Shown here one piece after another: positions 38,512 to 50,623 of a DNA stretch of 64,000 nucleotides. The notes beneath the pieces were generated by a model. The model was not told where the DNA came from. It searched no databases and worked only from the letters and a program-made list of their open reading frames with translations. Source of the DNA: Davidsoniella eucalypti (Eukaryota > Ascomycota > Sordariomycetes > Microascales > Ceratocystidaceae); the NCBI GenBank assembly GCA_004009845.1, contig RMBW01000048.1:1-64000 (forward strand), given 5' to 3'. The position numbers were made by a program, and so were the translations under genes. Positions within the stretch are counted from its first letter, which is position 1. Each line of letters begins with the position of its first letter.

Positions 38512-41172
38512 ATGCGCGAGATCGTAAGTCTCTTCAACCGATGCAGAATTTACTGCTTCAACAATGCGGGCATCGCCATCAACAAACGCTTGTTTTGTAT
38601 TGCCATCAATGCCTCGATATCGTCGTCTGCGGCCCGTCGAATGTGTCTATAGCATAGCACTATAATTTTCCGCCCCCCTTTCCGCCCCGAAAGACGGTTG
38701 CCAGCCTCCTCCATAAGGCCAATTGGCTCGGCAGTCCACCCTGTAACTGCCCGGCCTGAGACGCGACCCTTTCGACTGCTACCGGTGTCTCGACCACACA
38801 TCGGATGCCAGATGCCCCAGACGATTCGACATCACGCCCTCTCGACGATATCTTGTGCTGTCATCCATTCATCAAATCTCATCGTTGGGGATATCTCCCC
38901 CTGAATGGCCTTGATGGTCATGGACAAGCTCAGGCGTGCTGTCTATCCCTCAGCCAGCACGAGCAATGATGGCCGCCCGCATGTTGTCCATCCACCTATG
39001 ATACAAAGCTAACCTCGTCTCTTCGTCGTCTATAGGTCCACCTCCAGACCGGCCAGTGCGTAAGTCAATCAAGATCTAATCCTGTATCGATCTGCCATCT
39101 CCAGCCATCTGTGATATCAAATTACCACAGATGTTATTGTTGATGTGCTGTATCACCTCTTCGTGCGGGGTCAAGCTAACATTCCTATCATAACAGGGTA
39201 ACCAGATTGGTGCCGCCTTTTGGTGCGTGATAATTGCCTGCTTCTAGATGGTGTCGTAAAGCTAGACTCGGATCTAGTCCGATGCCTCAACGTGTCAAAT
39301 CTAATGCTACAGATTTACTAATGAATACTCTACAGGCAAACTATTTCCGGCGAGCACGGCCTTGACAGCAATGGCGTGTATGTGTTTTCCCCCTTTGCCT
39401 ATCCCTAACTTCCTTGATTCATCAGCCTTATTGTGATATCCTGTATTGGCTAGTGGCTATAGCCCGTAGCTCCTAGTCAGGACTAGCTGAGCTGCCAGTG
39501 CTTGTTCTGCACAATACCCCTGAACATCGCTTCTACGCCTGATTAGAGTAGTCATGCTGACCCTAACTATAGGTACAACGGTACTTCCGAGCTCCAGCTG
39601 GAGCGCATGAACGTCTACTTCAACGAGGTATGCTTTCATCCCATCCGATATACAAAATCCTGCCCGCATCACCAGTTAGTATAACATATCGTTGTACAAC
39701 AATCCTCAAAGTTTCAGCCAAATCCAGCGGTTGTAGCATATGGATGAGTCCTCTATCCTGTGCCCCGAATTCGTCTCTTCGGATTGTGAGATAGAGCTGG
39801 AAAATGCAGTCACAACTAGGCTGATATGAGGCGGGCATGGCTTTTATTGCTTTTGGTAAAAGTATATCTTTACTGACATAATTTTTTTGGGGGGTTTATA
39901 GGCTTCCGGCAACAAGTACGTTCCCCGTGCCGTCCTTGTCGATCTGGAGCCCGGTACCATGGACGCTGTCCGTGCCGGTCCTTTCGGTCAGCTTTTCCGT
40001 CCCGACAACTTCATCTTCGGCCAGTCGGGTGCCGGTAACAACTGGGCCAAGGGTCACTACACTGAGGGTGCTGAGCTAGTTGACCAGGTTCTCGATGTTG
40101 TCCGTCGTGAGGCTGAGGGCTGCGACTGCCTTCAGGGTTTCCAGATCACCCACTCCCTTGGTGGTGGTACTGGTGCTGGTATGGGTACTCTGCTGATCTC
40201 TAAGATCCGCGAGGAGTTCCCTGACCGCATGATGGCCACTTTCTCCGTTGTTCCCTCGCCCAAGGTTTCCGATACCGTTGTCGAGCCTTACAACGCCACC
40301 CTATCCGTCCACCAGCTGGTTGAGAACTCTGACGAGACCTTCTGCATCGATAACGAGGCTCTGTACGATATTTGCATGCGCACGCTGAAGCTGTCTAACC
40401 CCTCGTACGGTGATCTGAACCACCTGGTTTCCGCTGTCATGTCAGGTGTCACCACCTGCCTGCGTTTCCCCGGTCAGCTGAACTCTGATCTTCGCAAGCT
40501 GGCTGTCAACATGGTTCCCTTCCCTCGTCTGCACTTCTTCATGGTCGGCTTCGCTCCCCTGACCAGCCGCGGTGCTCACTCTTTCCGCGCCGTCAGCGTG
40601 CCCGAGCTGACCCAGCAGATGTTCGACCCCAAGAACATGATGGCTGCTTCCGATTTCCGCAACGGTCGCTACCTAACATGCTCTGCTATCTTGTATGTTT
40701 TCCACCAACTACATATGTCTTATCATTCGTTTATATCTACTTGGATCTTCGCTAACACTTTTTCTATCTTCTCTATAGCCGTGGTAAGGTTGCCATGAAG
40801 GAGGTTGAGGACCAGATGCGCAACGTCCAGAACAAGAACTCCTCTTACTTCGTTGAGTGGATCCCCAACAACGTCCAGACTGCCCTGTGCTCCATTCCTC
40901 CCCGCGGCCTCAAAATGTCGTCTACCTTCGTCGGTAACTCGACTGCCATCCAGGAGCTGTTCAAGCGCATTGGCGAGCAGTTCACTGCTATGTTCCGTCG
41001 CAAGGCTTTCTTGCATTGGTACACTGGTGAGGGTATGGACGAGATGGAGTTCACTGAGGCTGAGTCCAACATGAACGATCTCGTTTCCGAGTACCAGCAG
41101 TACCAGGATGCTGGTATCGATGAGGAGGAGGAGGAGTACGAGGAGGAGGCCCCCCTTGAGGAGGAGGCTTAA
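38512..41172 (+). CDS. TUB2: Beta-tubulin
   Basis: Seven exons: 38512-38523, 39036-39059, 39197-39222, 39336-39377, 39573-39627, 39902-40692, 40779-41172. They join in frame to 447 residues, the usual fungal length. The introns follow codons 4 and 12 and then interrupt or follow codons 21, 35, 53 and 317; the first is 512 nt and the fifth 274 nt. The protein begins with the MREIVHLQTGQCGNQIG GTP-binding start, has the tubulin signature GGGTGAGMG, and ends in an acidic Glu-rich tail. It pairs with alpha-tubulin to form microtubules. Residues known to govern benzimidazole response are of the sensitive type: H6, A165, F167, E198, F200 and L240. The MREI leader is the expected autoregulatory mRNA-decay tag of beta-tubulins. 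The long exon shows the biased codon use of a highly expressed gene. Confidence 0.98.
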
Positions 41173-42125
41173 ATTAATTATGCTACCTACACTTCTGCTA
41201 TTTTTGCAGGGTGCAGAGTTGCCTGTTTTTTCTTTAGCCCTTGGATGACCTTTTTTACTCTTCTCATCATTCTCTCTTGTCCCTTGTTCTATTTTTGCTC
41301 ATACCATAATCCTTTTCTTTCTCTTTTCTTTCTTCTTACAACTCCCTTCATCATCCTTGCCCTCTTTCTACGTATGCTTGAGATGTTGCGTTTTTTCTTT
41401 TTCTCTCAGTCTTTTTGGGGGGTGTGGTAATTGAAGGAAAAAAAGGGGGCTTCTAGATATACCTCTGAGCGCGGTAGTGTGCCCTCTCGGCCTACGATTT
41501 TTCTTGCGTGATGCCCATTTTCTATTTTTTTTTCTCTTTTTCAATAAGACTTTGTAAATGCTTTTTCCCTTTGCCCCCCTTTAACTACATACCCCATTCA
41601 CAATCCATATAAATAATTTAACTTGCAACTCTGGAGTGTACTCTGAAAGCGAACTGGAATAAAAAATATGAGTATATAATAGGACATCTTTCTATATTAT
41701 GATGTTGTGTGTGTATGTACAATTCAATGTATTTAACAATGATGTATTTCTATGTAGCTAGTCAAACGATAAATTTAGTCTTTGTTTAGTTCTTGTAGTG
41801 TCTGTTCTAGCATTTCTGGGTTGTACAAATAGTGGGGCATATGTTGCTGAGTCAGCCGAAAACTTCAAGGCTGGCTGTTTGGTAGGCACAGGTATATTTG
41901 AATCTGGGTCTGATATTGACGTCCACTGAATTTGAGCGTCTAGAACCGCCTTGGAGTGGTGAATTCTTCATTATTTTGTTTTTTTGTTTTGAACTTCTTT
42001 TAGTAGGCCGAGTAACGATAGACTGATCGATCATCACTACGACAACGACGCCAATAAGTGCCTCGACGACGCCACATACACCTCACAAACTCACGGGATC
42101 CATCCTAGGACTTGGCTTTGACGCC
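41173..42125. other. Intergenic region between beta-tubulin and uL6m
   Basis: It opens with T-rich 3' untranslated sequence to about 41,600 and becomes AT-rich until the promoter of the next gene. Nothing further was recognised. Confidence 0.5.
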
Positions 42126-42988
42126 ATGTTCTCGCTGATACGAGCCCACGGCGCCTCCGTGGCGACAAAGACGAGAACAGTGCTACGGGCTACCCAACCA
42201 CCACCAACACAGCCATTACTGCAGCTACAACAGCAGCAGAAGATGGCATTCTCGACGACACGAGCTGCCTGCTCGAAGCTAGGCCGTACACCGTTGACGA
42301 TCCCGCCGGGAGTTTCGATTGCGGTGGGCGAACCGGTGCTGAAGAAGAACCCTACGTCGTACTTGCAGCAGACGCGGCGAACGCTCTCGGTGGAAGGACC
42401 GCTGGGAAAACTGGACATGGAGATTCCGAATTTCTTGGAGATTGCACAGGATGGAGAGCGGAAACAGGTGAATGTGCGGGTGCAGAATGAGAAGGAGAGA
42501 CATCAGCGCGAGATGTGGGGTGAGTGACAAATCCCTTTGCTATGAGATATCATGTCTTTATTCAACCTTGGGGGCAGAAGTATAGCTACGGGACACGAGA
42601 GATTAACTGGGTGATTTACAGGCACGACCTGGTCCTATCTCCAGCGCAACATCATGGGCGTTTCGGAAGGCCACACTGCGGTTCTTCGGTTGACTGGTAT
42701 CGGTTACCGTGCGGTAATCGAGCACCGACCTCACAAAGCCGAGTATCCCGGACAAAAGTTTCTCTGTATGAAGCTAGGCTACACGCACCCAATCGAAATG
42801 GGTATCCCCGAGGGTGTCATTGTGACGACGCCATCGCTGACCCGTGTGCTCATCGAGGGCATTGATCGTGAGGTTATCATGTCATTTGCGGAAAGATTCG
42901 CAAGTGGCGCCCGCCGGAGCCGTATAAGGGTAAAGGTGTGTATATCAACGACCAGACGATCAAACTCAAGCAGAAGAAGATCAAATAG
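42126..42988 (+). CDS. MRPL6: Mitochondrial large-subunit ribosomal protein uL6m (frameshift in exon 2)
   Basis: Exon 1 is 42126-42519 and exon 2 is 42622-42988, with a GTGAGT donor and CAG acceptor. The N-terminus (MFSLIRAHGASV, basic and Ser/Thr-rich, no acids) is a good mitochondrial targeting sequence. The body has L6 features: PNFLEI, LTGIGYRA, and the family's C-terminal RPPEPYKGKG block. That block lies in a different frame from the rest of exon 2. The frame is continuous to FAE, then breaks at the GAAAG run at 42891-42895. After the break the downstream frame reads KIRKWRPPEPYKGKGV and runs to a stop at 42986-42988. One base appears to be missing from an A run. No intron of plausible length fits. 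It could be a sequencing or assembly error, a real mutation, or less likely recoding. Read without correction, the product loses the conserved C-terminus. Confidence 0.85.
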
Positions 42989-43605
42989 ACGGACTGCATT
43001 TGCGCTGTTCTTGCTATTGTTCTGGCCTTTTGGTGTGCTTTGGTTTGGGAAGGGGGATGGGATACATGGAAAGAAAGAATCTCTGTGGAAGAAACCGTTT
43101 ATTCTGTATTATTATTGCTATTACTGTTACGGCCACTTTATATGACTGTGTACTTGTAGTGTACTGTATATCAAAACATATACCGCATCATTGATTGACT
43201 TGACCAAAAAAAGGATGGATCTGTAGGGGTTGTATTTTAACCAAAGTGAAGCTCAAATGCCCCGCCAAATTGAAGCAACACGGCAGACAGCCTTGTTCAT
43301 TTTTGAGAAGTCAATGCAATTGAAATCAGATTCTGATGTCATATTTTAGTTCTCGGATTACAAGCTAGAGCTATAGATATTCCTATATCAAATCAATCTA
43401 CAAGAAGAAGAATCATTCTCTTTCTTCTCCAGTCTATCAATCCGACTCTGAAAATCGAAAGATATCCCTTATATCTCGTCACACTTTCCAACGAACGACA
43501 TTGGAACAAAACACCAGCAGCGGCGATTCTCTCGATACAAGACTAGCTGACCGAATTTATATCGAGGCATTCCCTCTTTGATACCACACACGGAATACAC
43601 ACACA
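42989..43605. other. Intergenic region between uL6m and FMC1
   Basis: About 600 bp with the 3' end of one gene and the promoter of the next. It turns C/T- and CA-rich in the last 150 bases before the ACACAATGG start. No other element was recognised. Confidence 0.5.
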
Positions 43606-43950
43606 ATGGCTACAGCCGTACCAGCATCACGCGTACGCTCCATCTACCGATCTCTTCTACGCGAGCTTCCGCCACGCAACATCCTCTCGACGCCACGAAC
43701 ACCCGTACACGAGCTGATCCGATCGCGGGTTTCCCCATCACAAACCACGTCTCCGTCTTCCTCTCCGCCGGACAATACCTCGGCTGCGACGGCTGCCGAA
43801 GCTCGGCAACTTATCGACTACCTACGGGCTCAACGCGAATACGTCACGCTGATTGAACGGTACAACCCGGGCATGAATATGGCTACGCACGAGAGAGTGC
43901 GTTTGTCGGCGCGCAAGGTTGGCATGGACCTACCGAAAGAGTTCAAGTAG
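43606..43950 (+). CDS. FMC1: ATP synthase assembly factor Fmc1 (LYR-type)
   Basis: A single exon of 114 residues with a good start context (CACAATGGC). It begins with a helix of the LYR-motif class (VRSIYRSLLRELPPR) and ends with YNPGMNMATHERVRLSARKV and GMDLP, which I recognise as the conserved C-terminal half of fungal Fmc1. A Ser/Thr/Pro-rich insert separates the two helical parts. Known role: Fmc1 works in the mitochondrial matrix with Atp12 in assembling the F1 part of ATP synthase, notably at high temperature. It lies about 600 bp downstream of the mitochondrial ribosomal protein gene on the same strand; the two are separate transcription units as far as can be judged. Confidence 0.88.
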   Translation: MATAVPASRVRSIYRSLLRELPPRNILSTPRTPVHELIRSRVSPSQTTSPSSSPPDNTSAATAAEARQLIDYLRAQREYVTLIERYNPGMNMATHERVRLSARKVGMDLPKEFK

Positions 43951-44232
43951 AAGCAATTCTCAAGTAGGGAGAGATATGGGACATACTAGAAAGGGGGTCT
44001 CTAGATCATCGTGTATAATATTACTTGTATCAAATACAAACGTATACAAATATTTTCTTTTCAGACCCAACTCCTGGGCAACATTAAATGATGGGTATAA
44101 CAAATGTACTAAAGAAAATGCAAAACTAGATACCGAAAAAGACGATAGAAACAAAACCAAGAAACAGAATCGTTGATCTCATGATTAAAAAAATAGGTCT
44201 CTAGACAAAAGGGAAGGCCCCTCGGAATGCCT

Positions 44233-47200
44233 TCAAGAAGAGCCTACTGCCAGTCCTCCTTCTTCCAACTGTTCATCCCAACCACCAGTTTGTAGTAGAT
44301 ACTCTCCAACTCGCTCCTTGACGCTCTCGATGACCTCGCCAAAGCCGCTCTTCCACTGGTCCTGCACCGTGCGGTCTTTTTCCTTGAGATCCTGAGTCAG
44401 CACATCAGTCTGCGCCTTAAGAAAAGCTTCGGCGCGGCGTTTGCGCTGCTCCGGAGTGCTGTTCTGTTCATTTCCACCGTCTTGATCTGGGGCCGGTCTC
44501 TCGAGCACGGTACAGCGTGCTCGAGCGCTAGCTTCTTTGATCTGATGTAAGAGACACAGCATGTTCGTCTGCGACTCGATGAACTGGAACGTACTCTTCT
44601 GGGCATGCAGGAGCAGGGTGAACAGATACTGCAGCGGATGTTCGTAGTAGATGGGGTTCTCGACAAACTCGGCTGCCGGGATTTGGATCTGGAAGCTAGA
44701 GTCCAGTGTCGAAGGCACTTTATCGAGCACACGGGCGAGCGGAGGCGCGATATCCCAGAAGGCGTTGAGCTGGACCTGGCAGCCACGCATCACTTTTTGC
44801 TCGATGACAGTCTGAAACTCGAGCGTGCGGTTGAGCACTTCGACGCAGAAGGCGTGTTCTCGCTTGGCTGTGTCTTCGGCAAAGAAGGCCTCCGCGCTGC
44901 TTAGCTTGGCGGCGTTGCCGGACTGTTGGTATGGCGCTAGTACGACGGTACGGTAGCGCGCGTTGCGGTCCGAGAGAAGGTTGAAGATGGCCTTGTGTAG
45001 GCCTTCCCGAGCCTCGAATATCCACTTGAGCAGCGTGAGTTTCTCGAGTAGCTCGGGCTTATCGTCGCCTTCCTCCTGTGGTAGGTCGGCAGTGCTATTA
45101 TCATCGTTGTCGAAGAGGCCCGTAGCTACGCTGTTCAGCAGACCTGTAGCCTGTTCGATGCGGGCCGTTAGAAGCTCGTTGAGAGGTAGGATAACTTCAC
45201 GCTGGAACCCTTCGAACTCGTCCTTGTCGAGGGCTTTGATACTAGCACGTTCTTGCTCCTTGTGGTCTTTCTCAATGCTGCCAGCATGGATATATGTGAG
45301 CTCCCCAGACGCTATCATGGCTTGCAGATTCTGCGACAACTCTTGCCGTGCGGCGGCATGTTGTTGGGCCAAGGCTAGACGACGCCCGGTACTGGCTGTG
45401 GTGAAGGCGTCTTTGCGGGCTGCGACCTCTGCTGTATCGCTAAGAGTACGGACTTGGTTGCGGATAGCGCTTAGATCCGGGTGATTGTTGTTGACGGCGG
45501 GATGACGACGGGGATACGGAGGCGGCAGAGTGACGAGGCGAGAGACATCGACGGCATTGCTATTGTTAGTTGGCGTAGCAGGCTGTGATGCCGTCAGCAG
45601 AGAGCACATAGAGAAGCGATTGCGCTGTGGCGTGGCACTGCTACACGCAGCACCAGTCGGATCATCGAAGAGGCCAGCTTTCTCTGGAGGATACTCGTTG
45701 CTGCTGAGAGACGGGCCAATGCCACTCGCAGACGTCAAGGCATCGGTCAGAGCATCGCCCATGACTTCTTCCTCCCACTGTAATGCCTCGTGGGCTTCTT
45801 TGGGGACGCCCATGTACTTCGACTCCCTCTTCGAGCGCTCCATCTGGCCAGCTACACGACCCTGTGATCCGGCTTCCCACCATCGACTGGCCGGACGACC
45901 ACGCGAGTCACAGTCGTCGGCGATACTCAGACTCAGAATCGGCGATAGCGAGGGCATAAACCCGCCGTTGGACTGCCACTGGGCGCTACTGCCCTGCAAA
46001 CCAGGCGATGACGGCGTCGATGATGTCATGGCAGCTGACGATGGGGTGGTTACGCTGCCGCCGGCGCCAGCAACGGAAGACGTCGAGTTCGATGTGGTAT
46101 CGTGAAAATTGGTGGCAGTGGCCGACTGTATGACAGACGACTGTGGCGTCCATTCACCAGCACTGTGCGAGACGCTTGATGAACGGCGCACTGCCATTGG
46201 ACGGAAGAGATCACGGGTCAGGTCGAATATCTCGGAGCCCATGATACTGATCGCGTTGCTGTAGCGTTCCCGACGAATGCGAGATTCAGCCACGATGAAG
46301 TCGGCAAAAAGCCGTACGCGCTCGGCATCTGAGGCGGCGTTGGCTTCTTCGATTGCAAACGTCTGGAAGCGTTCTACGGTATCGTGGCTAAACTGATCGG
46401 CAGTCTGCGTGATGGCTTTCTGCTTCGCTGCTAATAGTCCCATGGCTGCTGCTGAGTCACCACTACCGCTAGGCGTAGCAGCCATCGGCCGTTCTCGGCT
46501 AGATGCGGTAGAGCGTACGGGAGGTGTCTGGGCCACAAGCTTTTCTATCCGGCGCGAAGATGATGCCGAGGCTGGTGGGTAGGGACTACTGCCAGAGGCA
46601 GCGGTGTCTGCATGCAGAGGACCAGCACCGCTTCTCGGCGTTTCGGTGGTACGTGGCGTGCTATCGGCTGGCATGACGGTACCACCACTGCTGTTCCCGT
46701 TGGCGGTATTGAACTTTCCGGATCTCGGGGTCGTGCGGGTAGCGCCGGAGCGAGAAAGTGTCGTCGATGAGGGTATTATGATCTCTGAGGGCTGTGTGCT
46801 ATTATGCGGTGTCTGGCGTGTCCGGCTCTCGCTTCGTCTCTGAGCAATAGTTTTGTCTGCCAGAGGCCCGACACTACCCGCACGAGATGCTGTCGGTGGG
46901 ACAGCAGAAGTGACACTCGAGCCTTCTCGAGCTGAAGAAGTAGAAGAAGTGGCTGCGGCTGTTGCGTGCTCCGAGAAGGCTGACGGGTAGCTTATGGACA
47001 TGGACGAGCCACTTTGGGTCTGTCCAGAAGACGGAGCTATCCCCGGGGTCTCATCAACCCAGTTGGCGGGCGTTGGCGGCACAGGCCCAAGTGCCGCAAC
47101 ACCTGTTGGCGGCTGTCGTCTCGGCGGCGGTGACGACACCTGCTGCTGTCTGTTCACTGAGCGGTCGTCGCTCTGAACGCTCTGTGACCGCGCCTGTGCT

Positions 47201-48195
47201 GGCGGCGGACCGGGCGGCGGAGGAGGCAACGGCATCCCGGGCTCCCAACGAGCCTGCGGTGACGTCATGAAGCCGAGATTACTACGGCCGCCGTTGCTGG
47301 CACTACTGCTGGAAGGGCAAGAGTCGATGGCGCCGGTAGATACAGCGCGGCGAGCAGATGGCGGCTCTGGATTTGGGAATATACTGCTGGCATCAGACGC
47401 CGGAATGTAGACCGAAAGGCCGCGGGGGGTTCCGCCTGAAAGACGGGTGCGCATACGGCCCTCGGCAGGGCCTTGTGCTATGTTTCCAGGAGCTGATGGA
47501 GACGTCAAAGACATGTCTCCATCGCCGCTTCCGCCCCGGCGACGTAGTGACGGAAGACCAAAGCGCCGCTCTCGTGAGACGCCGCGGCTTCCGGGAGGCG
47601 GCGGAAAGTTCTGCTGTGGGCTGTCCAAGGACGAAGATGTGGCGCTGTTTCCATTGGCCATAGAGCGTGTCGGCGGCATGCGAGGCGCAGAGGTGTTGGC
47701 TGCCGATGGCTCGAAGCTATTGCTTAGTGGACGAGGTTGTGAACTGCGCGGTGGACTATACGGCGGTGGCGGCAAGACAGCACCTAGTAGGGCAGCGTTA
47801 GAAACAGACAAGGCACACTATCAGGCAAGGGCACATATAACGGCATAGCATGGCCATCTCGAGGCCAGGTTCAGAGAAGACGTACTAGGAGACGAAGCAG
47901 CAGGCCGTGCTTGCTGCTGCTGCTGATGATGGCGATGATGATGTTGGTCAGCACTGGCCCCCAAGCCGCCGATCCACTCCTGAGGATTATACCGCTGGAT
48001 AGAGCTGGCCGGCGACGGCGATATCAAGCTAGCCATGTGATATGCGCTGCCGACGTTGCTAGACGCCACCGACGCTGCCGAGAGCGGGACGAGCTGTGGC
48101 GGAGCAGGCGCGATTGTCGATGTCCGCAAAGGGTTCAGCATAGAGCGGAGGCGGGAGGAGGAGTCGCGCATGTCTGCCGCCGATGAAGCGGACAT
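44233..48195 (-). CDS. Large conserved-looking protein: Pro-rich disordered half plus coiled-coil half
   Basis: Two exons on the minus strand (48195-47886 and 47783-44233) give 1286 residues. The long frame apparently starts at a TTG. A 102-nt intron with a GTACGT donor, CTAAC branch site and CTAG acceptor joins it in frame to an upstream exon that begins with ATG (MSASSAADMRDSS). The first half is disordered and Pro/Ser-rich, with PPPPYSPP after the junction and a PLPPPPPGPPP run. The second half is helical and charged: an early helix block starts at LLAAKQKAITQTADQF, and long helices run from about residue 900 to the end, close to the stop. Short ordered stretches such as SRWWEAGSQGRVAGQMERSK look like conserved islands. 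I do not recognise the family. The Pro-rich plus coiled-coil layout suggests a cytoskeletal or membrane-trafficking adaptor, which is only a guess. Confidence 0.85.
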
Positions 48196-50424
48196 CTTCT
48201 TATCGTATAGCCGAGGAAGAGGCGGATGTAAAAGAGAGACCGCTTTGGCTCTGAGGCTCGCCTAGGCTCAACAGCAGACTCGATATGGCAGGTCTTTTGG
48301 GGTTGTTACTAGAGACGGAAAAAGAAGCAAAAGAAGAGAGAAAACAAAAGACGAGCGCAAAGCTGAGAGAGTTTTATTTCTTTCTTCTTCAGACGGCTGC
48401 CTTGTTTTTTTCTTCATCGGCGTGAAAATGCCAAAAGCCACATTCAAGATAAGCCGAGGAGTAATTACGATAAATGAAGAAAAAAGAAACAAGAAAAAAA
48501 CAAGCCGAAAAAGAAGCCTGCAAGTAAACCCAAGCAGAGACTCTTCGAGATAGAAAAACAACAAGAAAGAAAAGAGCAGAAAGAGGAAAAGCGAAATATG
48601 CACGCCGCTCCCTAGTAGCAAGTCAGTCAGGATTCCCGTCAATCACATCGACTACGACTTGGCTTTGTAGTATCTACAGTGCTTTTTGACTTGCTTAGTC
48701 TAGCTCAATGTACAGATACAGCATAAGCGAATCTAGCGTGGAGGCCAAGATGCTACGCCGCTACTTGACTGCTCTGTCTTGGTCTTTGTTGTTCGTCTAG
48801 CCGTTTTCTATGTCTGGTTTTGCCTGCTCAGACCTCTTGCCACGAGTAGTAGTATCCCGAGCCAGGATCAGGGGGGGTCCTCTCTCTCTACTATGTGCTA
48901 ACAATGCTCTTGACGCTTTTCTGATTATGCGGCCGCCCCAGTCGGCCTATTCTTTGTGTTCTAGTCTTATTCCACCACTTCCAACTCTCCCTCTGTCCGA
49001 CTATGAGTTTCTAGACACTACAATCTCCACGGAGGCTGCTTAGCTGCAGGTTTCAAGACGGCGAAAGGATAGGCTTTTCCCCTACCCTTTCTACCAAGAA
49101 CAACAGGAAATGAAAAGTGCCTGGCCTGTAAATTTACGCCCAGCGTTGCATTCACGCTCTAATAACTGCCCTAGCTTTTTTGTTTCTTTTTTAAGCATAT
49201 ACGCGGCAGCCCTTGCCCTATTCTTTGCATTTGATTTGCTCAGTAAAAGCCAAGCCAAAGCCAAGTTGTTCTCTACCAAGCTTCAACTCGATAGTGCCAG
49301 CAAATATGGACGTATGCCCTTTTCCCTTTGATCATTAGACTATAACGCTATATCATTGCCGGGGGCTGGCCTCTCCACTCCCTGGGTTGAATCAGAAGAG
49401 CACTAAAAAAGGCATAATCTGTAAGCTAGGCTACTGGCTTTACGGAATATTCAAGTCCTAGCATCACGGGCGAGATCGATCTACATATATATCTGTACAT
49501 AGTATGTACTTAGCGGTCAGGTTAGTTGTACCAGGCCAAGTGACCAGTGCTTTGTTTCGTTTCGTTATTTTGCCAAGAGAATATAGAGACGACAGGAAGC
49601 TAAGAAACGGAAGAAAAAAGGCTCCAGCCGTGGAAACAGATGTGCAACTGAATGTCTGGCAGATACATCACCAAGTTTATCTGCATACAGATACTGGATA
49701 GGAAAGGGCTGGCAGCTGCAAGCTCCTCGCATTCCCGTGTGTTCTAAATATAGATTTCGCTTATAGAATGTCTTGTATCGTCGCCTGCTGTGATTGGCTG
49801 TGTAGCCTTTCCTCCAGCGGGCCTGTACAAGGGTTCTCGGCGCTTAGAATCGTCGATTAAGCTCTATGTAAATGTACTCGTTTTTCTGGTACTAACTATA
49901 TCGTATGGATGGTCACACGTGTGCCGAAAGCCAGACCCAGTACTAAGGATAAGGAACATCACCTATATTAAGTCTTGTCACCCCGCTATGAATCTCCTTG
50001 TCCCGATCTTTGTTGCATCGTGTGATTATACAGCGATGAACGTGGTTAAGATGTGATGTGATAAGGAAACCCTATACCTCCTTCCTTTATATCGGGTCAT
50101 GAATTAGGGTTTAGCGGTGGCTAAAGTGTGCAATTGCTACTTGACTCGGCCGTGTAAGTTGCCTAGTCTAGTCAACTAAGCTTACTATGTGTACATGGAC
50201 AGACAGACTTTCTGCGATATTAACTCGGTTGTATGCTTAGAATAAGCAGGCAAAATAGACGCAGAGACCTACCTGTAAGACGTTTTACTGATATGAGAAC
50301 TGTAATTGTACGTCAAGTCTACAATTCCGCAATCACAATTTCATGGTTTGTCTCAGCAAATTATGGAGTCGCAACTACAGAACATAAGCAATGTGAAGTG
50401 CTGAGTCAGCCGACAGACTAGGCT
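48196..50424. other. Intergenic region before the transposon
   Basis: The first 400-600 bases are A/G-rich on the plus strand, which makes a C/T-rich leader for the minus-strand gene. The rest has no supported gene. A TTAGGGTTT 9-mer is at 50104-50112. The stretch ends with ACTAGGCT (50417-50424), the left target-site duplication of the transposon. Confidence 0.5.
50104..50112 (+). repeat. Telomere-repeat-like 9-mer TTAGGGTTT
   Basis: Exact TTAGGGTTT about 310 bp left of the transposon boundary. It is one of five such sites in the window, all intergenic. Confidence 0.4.
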
Positions 50425-50551
50425 GAGTCAGGCTAATTTCACAGTTAAGATTTTAATTTCACAGTTACGCTAGCCGTATTAGGAAATTCTAGTCACGTGG
50501 TGTCCCACGTGACATCGTCGATTACAAGAAATCAAAAATATTTCTTACATC
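50425..50551. repeat. Left terminal inverted repeat of the MULE
   Basis: It begins GAGTCAGGCTAATTTCAC. It contains two direct copies of TAATTTCACAGTTA and then a hairpin of 9-bp arms GTCACGTGG/CCACGTGAC around a 4-nt loop, which carries two CACGTG cores. The direct copies are the sort of subterminal sites a transposase DNA-binding domain would contact; that is inference. Confidence 0.93.
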
Positions 50552-50623
50552 CCCCCCCTATTATAGTCTCACGATGATGAAAACCTTCACCACCCTACTC
50601 TTTTATTTTATACACACACCACA

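Noticed and set aside
42860..42900. A very short intron as the explanation for the uL6m frame change
   Set aside because: The only GT...AG options are 15-28 nt, shorter than any plausible fungal intron, and would delete conserved residues.
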